Shown here: one piece after another, positions 59,468-64,000 of the stretch | How positions within the stretch are numbered: the stretch's first letter is position 1 | How the letters are laid out: each line of letters starts with the position of its first letter | Assembly: GCA_020002185.1 (NCBI GenBank) | Contig: CM034531.1 | Location: 44,269,099-44,333,098, forward strand | Length of the DNA: 64,000 nucleotides | Direction of reading: 5' to 3' | DNA from: Paraescarpia echinospica | Lineage: Eukaryota > Annelida > Polychaeta > Sabellida > Siboglinidae | Made by a program: the position numbers and the translations under genes | The notes under the pieces: model-generated | The model's database searches: none | What the model saw: the letters and a program-made list of their open reading frames with translations, nothing else | What the model was told of the DNA's origin: nothing

Positions 59468-60523
59468 CTGGACGTCAATTTGTATTATGTAGGTGCAGTA
59501 TGTACATTTTATTGTAGTTATATATATTATTATGACATTGAAATTTGCAATTGTTGTTATTGAGATAACATTACATTTTCTTATGTAGCCACCTAAAGTT
59601 CTGACTAACACTAACCTACATACAATGGACTTGTTGTAGACATTCAAATTATACAGGTACACAGTATTGACTTGTAGCTGTAGTAATGCACACTATGAAC
59701 TGTGAACATTTCACATGCTTAATTCACTATGTCCTTAGTTGAGGTTGGAGACAGTGTTTAGTAATCACAGCCATCATCCTCAGCTACACTTTCATCATTG
59801 TCAGCACTAGACACCTGATTGTCACAGTCTGCACATGTCAGTACATCTGAGTCCATTTGACAAACAGACACACTTTGGCAGTTCACACTTCCTGGGACAA
59901 CTGCATGCTAGTAGATCCAACACGGCCTCGGGTGCTAGCTCACCTTTCATCAAGTGTACAACCAGCTGCTTAGTCCCATCTTCTCTTTCCAACTTCCACC
60001 CTCTGCCAACTGGTGTCGGAGTCCTTGAGTCCTGCTCCAAACATCTTCTCCATATTGCAGCCTGGTAGTTTGCGCGTTGTGCATGTTTCAACAAACATTA
60101 TCTGCATGGTGGCAGTTGGTGACTCTATTTCGCCTTTCTTTGCACAGAACAAGTGGTATCTCAGATCATTGACGTTCACAGCGGAATATTTTGGAGCGTA
60201 AGGAAGGCATGTAAATGCCTCTAGTTTGTCCATGAGATCTGGAAAAAGATCCATTCCTGGCCCAGCATCCTGAATGAATCCAGTGATTCTTTGTTACTAG
60301 TCAAGAGTTTCAAAGCTCTTGCCTTACCTTTTCCAGCAAATGCACTGACAGTGTCACATCCAGTGTATGCGTGCAATCCAATGAGAGCTTTACAAACATC
60401 TCTACCAACGGTGGCTGCTATATTTCCAATATGAAGGATTCTTGTTCAGGTTCTAGTACCACATTTCTGGAACAATGTGGCTCTAATGTTCTCGTTGAGT
60501 GCCAGGCACATGATGAATACATC
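59468..60523 (-). pseudogene. Inverted duplicate (left arm): 3' part of nuclease-like/CXC gene
   Basis: Minus strand, the reverse-complement copy of 61,197-62,269. It starts inside the gene at DVFIMCLALNENIRATLFQK, then ILHIGNIAATVGRDVCKALI, GLHAYTGCDTVSAFAGKGKA, LMDKLEAFTCLPYAPKYSAV, RANYQAAIWRRCLEQDSRTP, and a Cys-rich tail CSCPRKCELPKCVCLSNGLR CTD-type (CXC-like). It then covers ~290 bp of 3' flank. Frameshift near 60,255, and a TAA between PPCR and LLKHAQRANYQ that the other arm shares. Dead copy. Confidence 0.8.
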
Positions 60524-61977
60524 ATTGTGATGGCACAAGGACGCATTCTCAAGATGACAAATATCCTTTCCCATCCCCTGGGACCTTTGCCATGGGCTTT
60601 GTCAACACCAGATGGGTTGTTAAGAAAAACAAACAAAGCCAATTTAGCTAGCTACTTGTCTGCAGAAAAATGTGACAGTAACAGAGGAGCTGCCAGATCA
60701 TTCTGCAACTGTTTTTGATGGCATGAACCTTGTCCAGCGAGTAAGAGGTGATCAAACTACTTTTGGTGAGGTGGCCAAATCAGTCCTGTCTATGGCACTG
60801 AAGGATGGATGTCAGAGTACTGTCTATCAAGGAACTCTCTATCAAGAACAGTGAACGATGAGTAAGAGGAGAAGCGCGTGGACATAGGCTACAGAGTATC
60901 ACAGCCTCTCACATTGTCAGACAGTGGAGGAACTTACTGAGCCAAGTCAATAATAAGACCAGTCTGATCACTTTCCTGGTCAACGAATGGAGGAAGGCTG
61001 AGTACACAGAGCAGCTACATGACAAGGTGCTCTTTGCTACCATTGAAGACAAATTCTACAAGATTACTCCTGAAGGCTGTGAGGAGGTTCCAGCTCTACG
61101 GTGTATGCAAGAGGAAGCGGATGGACGCTTACTGCTACATGCAGCCCATGCTGCCAGAGAGGGCTATGAAGCTGTTGTAATCAGCTCAGAAGACAGATAT
61201 ATTCATCATGTGCCTGGCACTCAAAGAGAACATTAGAGCCACATTGTTCCAGAAATGTGGTACTATAACCCGAACAAGAATCCTTCATATTGGAAATATA
61301 GCAGCTACCGTTGGCAGAGATGTTTGTAAAGCTCTCATTGGATTGCACGCATACACTGGATGTGACATGTCAGTGCATTTGCTGGAAAAGGTAAGGCAAG
61401 AGCTTTGAAACTCTTGACTAGCAACAAAGAATCACTGGATTCATTCAGGATGCTGGGCCAGGAATGGATCTTTTTCCAGATCTCATGGACAAACTAGAGG
61501 CATTTACATGCCTTCATTACGCTCCAAAATATTCTGCTGTGAACGTCAATGATCTGAGATACCACTTGTTCTGTGCAAAGAAAGGCGAAATAGAGTCACC
61601 AACTGCCACCATGCAGATAATGTTTGTTGAAACATGCACAACGTGCAAACTACCAGGCTGCAATATGGAGAAGATGTTTGGAGCAGGACTCAAGGACTCC
61701 GACACCAGTTGGCAGAGGGTGGAAGTTGGAAAGAGAAGATGGGACTAAGCAGCTGGTTGTACACTTGATGAAAGGTGAGCCAGCACCCGAGGCCATGTTA
61801 GATCTACTAGCATGCAGTTGTCCAAGGAAGTGTGAACTGCCAAAGTGTGTCTGTTTGTCAAATGGACTCAGATGTACTGATATGTGCAGACTCCAAAACT
61901 GTGACAATCAGGTGTCTAGTGCTGACAATGATGAAAGTGTAGCTGAGGATGAACTGGATGATGGCTATGGTTACTAA
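60524..61977 (+). pseudogene. Nuclease-like/CXC orphan-family gene, 5'-truncated and decayed
   Basis: Seen on plus: ILSHPLGPLPWALSTPDGLL, LPDHSATVFDGMNLVQRVRG, then GEARGHRLQSITASHIVRQW, NNKTSLITFLVNEWRKAEYT, LRCMQEEADGRLLLHAAHAA, REGYEAVVISSED, then shared text with the left arm (MCLALKENIRATLFQKCGTI ... EAFTCLHYAPKYSAVNVNDL ... GRGWKLEREDGTKQLVVHLM) and the Cys-rich tail CPRKCELPKCVCLSNGLRCT. Known, from memory: this order is a large orphan family in marine invertebrates. EEADxRLLLHA and VVISSEDTDVF resemble the acidic blocks of PIN/FEN-type nucleases, and the tail resembles CXC DNA-binding domains. Frameshifts near 60,672, 60,820, 61,195 and 61,375; stop near 60,872. It may be transposon-derived; no catalytic role is proven. 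Confidence 0.72.
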
Positions 61978-62269
61978 ACACTGTCTCCAACCTCAACTAA
62001 GGACATAGTGAATTAAGCATGTGAAATGTTCACAGTGCATAGTGTGCATTACTACAGCTACAAGTCAATACTGTGTACCTGTATAATTTGAATGTCTACA
62101 ACAAGTCCATTGTATGCAGGTTTGTGTTACAGTCAGAACTTTAGGTGACTAACATAAGAAAATGTAATTTATATCAATGACAACAACTGCAAATTTCAAT
62201 GTCATGGTAATACATTTGACTGCAATAAAATGTACAGACTGTGCCTACATAATAAAAACTAAAGTCCAG

Positions 62270-63050
62270 GGACCATTCTGTTGCAACAAGAACCTTGAAT
62301 GTGGATACACAAGGTTATTAGCCAGACCTTTACGTGATTATTTTGTTGAATGCCTGAATGGCGTGGATTGCATGTTGACACATGGTAGATAAAATGCCAT
62401 AAAATCCACATTTCTCAAGGTATTAAATAAATGTTCACATGTATATGACACTTCAGCCATATTATGTATAATTATCATACCCATAAGATATATAATAACT
62501 ATTGTATAATGGTTTATGTGTGACCACCACTTCAGCAATTTCCATAGAAAAATAATTATCGCGGAAATGGGGAAAAGATTAAAAAGAGTAATTTCACACA
62601 AAAGAATGTATGTACTGTAATGCTATCACATATTTTCCATATCTAGGAATGTAAGCCGACATTTTGGTGCAATAAGAACCTCGAATAAGGATACATGTGG
62701 TTATTAGCCAAAATTTTAAGTGATTTTTTTTTGAAAACCTGAAAGCCGTGGATTGCATTTTGAGATGTGGTAGATAAAATACCACAACATCCAGAATTCT
62801 CAAGATATGAAAATAATTTTGATATGTATGGAAAGCATGACATTTGCACCACATGGTATCTAATTTTTGTTTTATTGGGATGTATAGTAAATATAGTCCA
62901 TAGTAGTTTCTGTATGGGCACCCCATTAGCAATTTCGTAGAAAACTTGTTGTCGCGAATATGTGGATAGTATGAAAAAAAGTCTCACAGAAAGCTGGGAG
63001 TGCTGCAATGCTATCACCTATTTTCCATCTCTAGGGATACAGGCCTAGCC
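62270..63050 (+). repeat. Tandem pair of diverged ~385-bp units
   Basis: Unit 1 starts near 62,275 (TTGCAACAAGAACCTTGAAT), unit 2 near 62,660 (GTGCAATAAGAACCTCGAAT). Both continue with GGTTATTAGCCA, GCGTGGATTGCAT / GCCGTGGATTGCAT, GGTAGATAAAATGCC / ATACC, and end in ATGCTATCACATATTTTCCA / CTATTTTCCA plus TATCTAGG / TCTCTAGG. No coding sequence; only one arm of the inverted duplication is followed by it. Confidence 0.82.
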
Positions 63051-63265
63051 AAAAATCACTGAGCATTCGTCCCATAAAATGTACTGGTTGCCCAAATTTT
63101 GGGTCCTGGCTCAAGGCCTAATAGCTTTTTTCGGCAGTATTATATTCATACAAATGTTCATAATTATATTCAGATAGTGCATTTGAAGCAGCCATGCAGT
63201 TGTTCAATTCTGTTATCATTCCACAATGTTACAGTTTTTTCTTCAATTTTTCTTGCCCTCAGAAG
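63051..63265. other. Non-coding
   Basis: Short AT-rich stretch between the tandem units and the LINE fragment. Confidence 0.35.
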
Positions 63266-63920
63266 TTACTTGTAGGTAGGAAGGAGCTGTACAATATTAT
63301 GGTCGGATGTGCCTAACAGTGACATGGACACGTTGCAGTAGGAGAGGTTAATTATCTTGTCATTACGCGTTGCACAGGTTATGTATTGCTTGTAGGTGGG
63401 AAGGTACGTTTTCAAGCTGCAGCCATTGAAATCACCAAGAATTAGCTTCAGAGCACTAGGTGACACACTTTCAAGTTCTTGCATGTGTTGGTGGATAGTT
63501 TCTGCAGCTATGGTATAGTTCGTGCTGGGAGACACATACGCAAGTACAGCAAATATTTTACTGAACTCGCGTGGCAGGTAGAAAGCTGGCAGGAGATGGA
63601 TAGGAGTTAGTATCTGTGGTACATATAGTCCGTCTCACAACATGGTTGTTGCACCATCGTTCGTTTATATAAAACCACAAACTGCCTCCCTTCTGTTTCC
63701 CGGAGTCCGCCCTGATTGGAAACCCAAAACTGTCAACATGCAGATCTGAGTGTCAATAGTTTCGTCTAACCACGTTTCAGAGAAGCAGAGCAAGTTTGAA
63801 TCACGGTACTCAGTCAGAAACTTGACGTTGGCATGCCGTTTGTCCATTTTGCTTCGTAGTGATCGAACGTTCCCTAATGTCGCACACGGGCCCACGTACA
63901 CTGGTGATTGATTATTCTGT
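63266..63920 (-). pseudogene. LINE APE-endonuclease domain fragment
   Basis: Minus strand: TLGNVRSLRSKMDKRHANVK, then SNLLCFSETWLDETIDTQ (catalytic Glu in SETW), FYLPREFSKIFAVLAYVSPS, LKLILGDFNGCSLKTYLPTY (GDFN Asp/Asn) and LLGTSDHNIVQLLPTYK (SDH block). These are the APE-type endonuclease blocks of a non-LTR retrotransposon. Several stops and frame changes between 63,535 and 63,665. The RT would follow to the left but is absent, so only the 5' part of ORF2 survives. Confidence 0.82.
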
Positions 63921-64000
63921 AATTATTGTCTCTGGGGATATCAGGGTCTATGGCACATAGGATTTGATTTAGATCATGAACCTTTCTCAATATTGTAAGA

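Larger units (their letters stand above)
59468..62269. repeat. Inverted duplication, arms ~1.06 kb, spacer 673 bp
   Basis: Left arm 59,468-60,523, right arm 61,197-62,269, closely similar including 3' non-coding flank. Outer limits are at GTCCAG (right, 62,264-62,269) and its complement (left, 59,468-59,473). Inner limits are at GATGAATA/ATC. The spacer holds the only copy of the gene's 5' part. Confidence 0.88.

Overview
This is an AT-rich, intron- and transposon-dense stretch of an animal nuclear genome. Spliceosomal introns (GT..AG, phase-matched), THAP, DZIP3-like HEPN and TatD-type genes, and CR1/L2/RTE/jockey-like LINEs together point to a marine invertebrate. I lean towards a lophotrochozoan, probably a mollusc, but cannot prove it from sequence alone. 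No bacterial or viral operon is present. Most long open frames are retrotransposon ORFs or their antisense shadows.

Layout. 1-4.05 kb: a decayed minus-strand THAP-domain gene in two phase-0 exons. 5.1-6.1 kb: a 241-bp direct repeat containing a hairpin. 6.5-9.3 kb: LINE fragments in non-coding DNA. 9,715-14,107: a complete 4.39-kb cut-and-paste DNA transposon with 25-bp inverted ends, a TATA target duplication, inverted arrays of TTGTATGGATAC and a two-exon, frameshifted gene. Its insertion site is a ~500-bp repeat whose uninterrupted copy lies at 18.3-18.8 kb. 15-23 kb: LINE and SINE pieces, including a CR1-type ORF1 with a SGNH esterase domain, and a (CA)48 microsatellite.

24.8-51.8 kb: the main host gene, plus strand, a DZIP3-like HEPN-domain protein. 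I place exons at 24,822-25,319, 27,719-27,877, 33,771-33,872, 34,959-35,010, then tandemly duplicated 42-nt phase-1/1 exons at 50,812-50,853 and 51,776-51,817, plus a deleted copy at 50,636. Each 42-nt exon encodes 14 residues, i.e. two coiled-coil heptads. Its introns hold a 1.58-kb non-autonomous DNA element, an RTE LINE split by a CR1 LINE, a MULE with inverted GGTGAATTCGGCC arrays, and four further LINEs.

53-64 kb: a decayed zinc-finger/TatD gene (minus), a Gypsy-type pol split by a LINE (minus), a ~1.06-kb inverted duplication of a nuclease-like/CXC gene, and a LINE endonuclease fragment at the right edge.

What the parts say together: there is one probably living host gene, and a layered record of insertions around it. 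The two best novelty candidates are the heptad-encoding exon array of the HEPN gene and the 4.39-kb transposon with symmetric subterminal repeats and a paralogous empty site.
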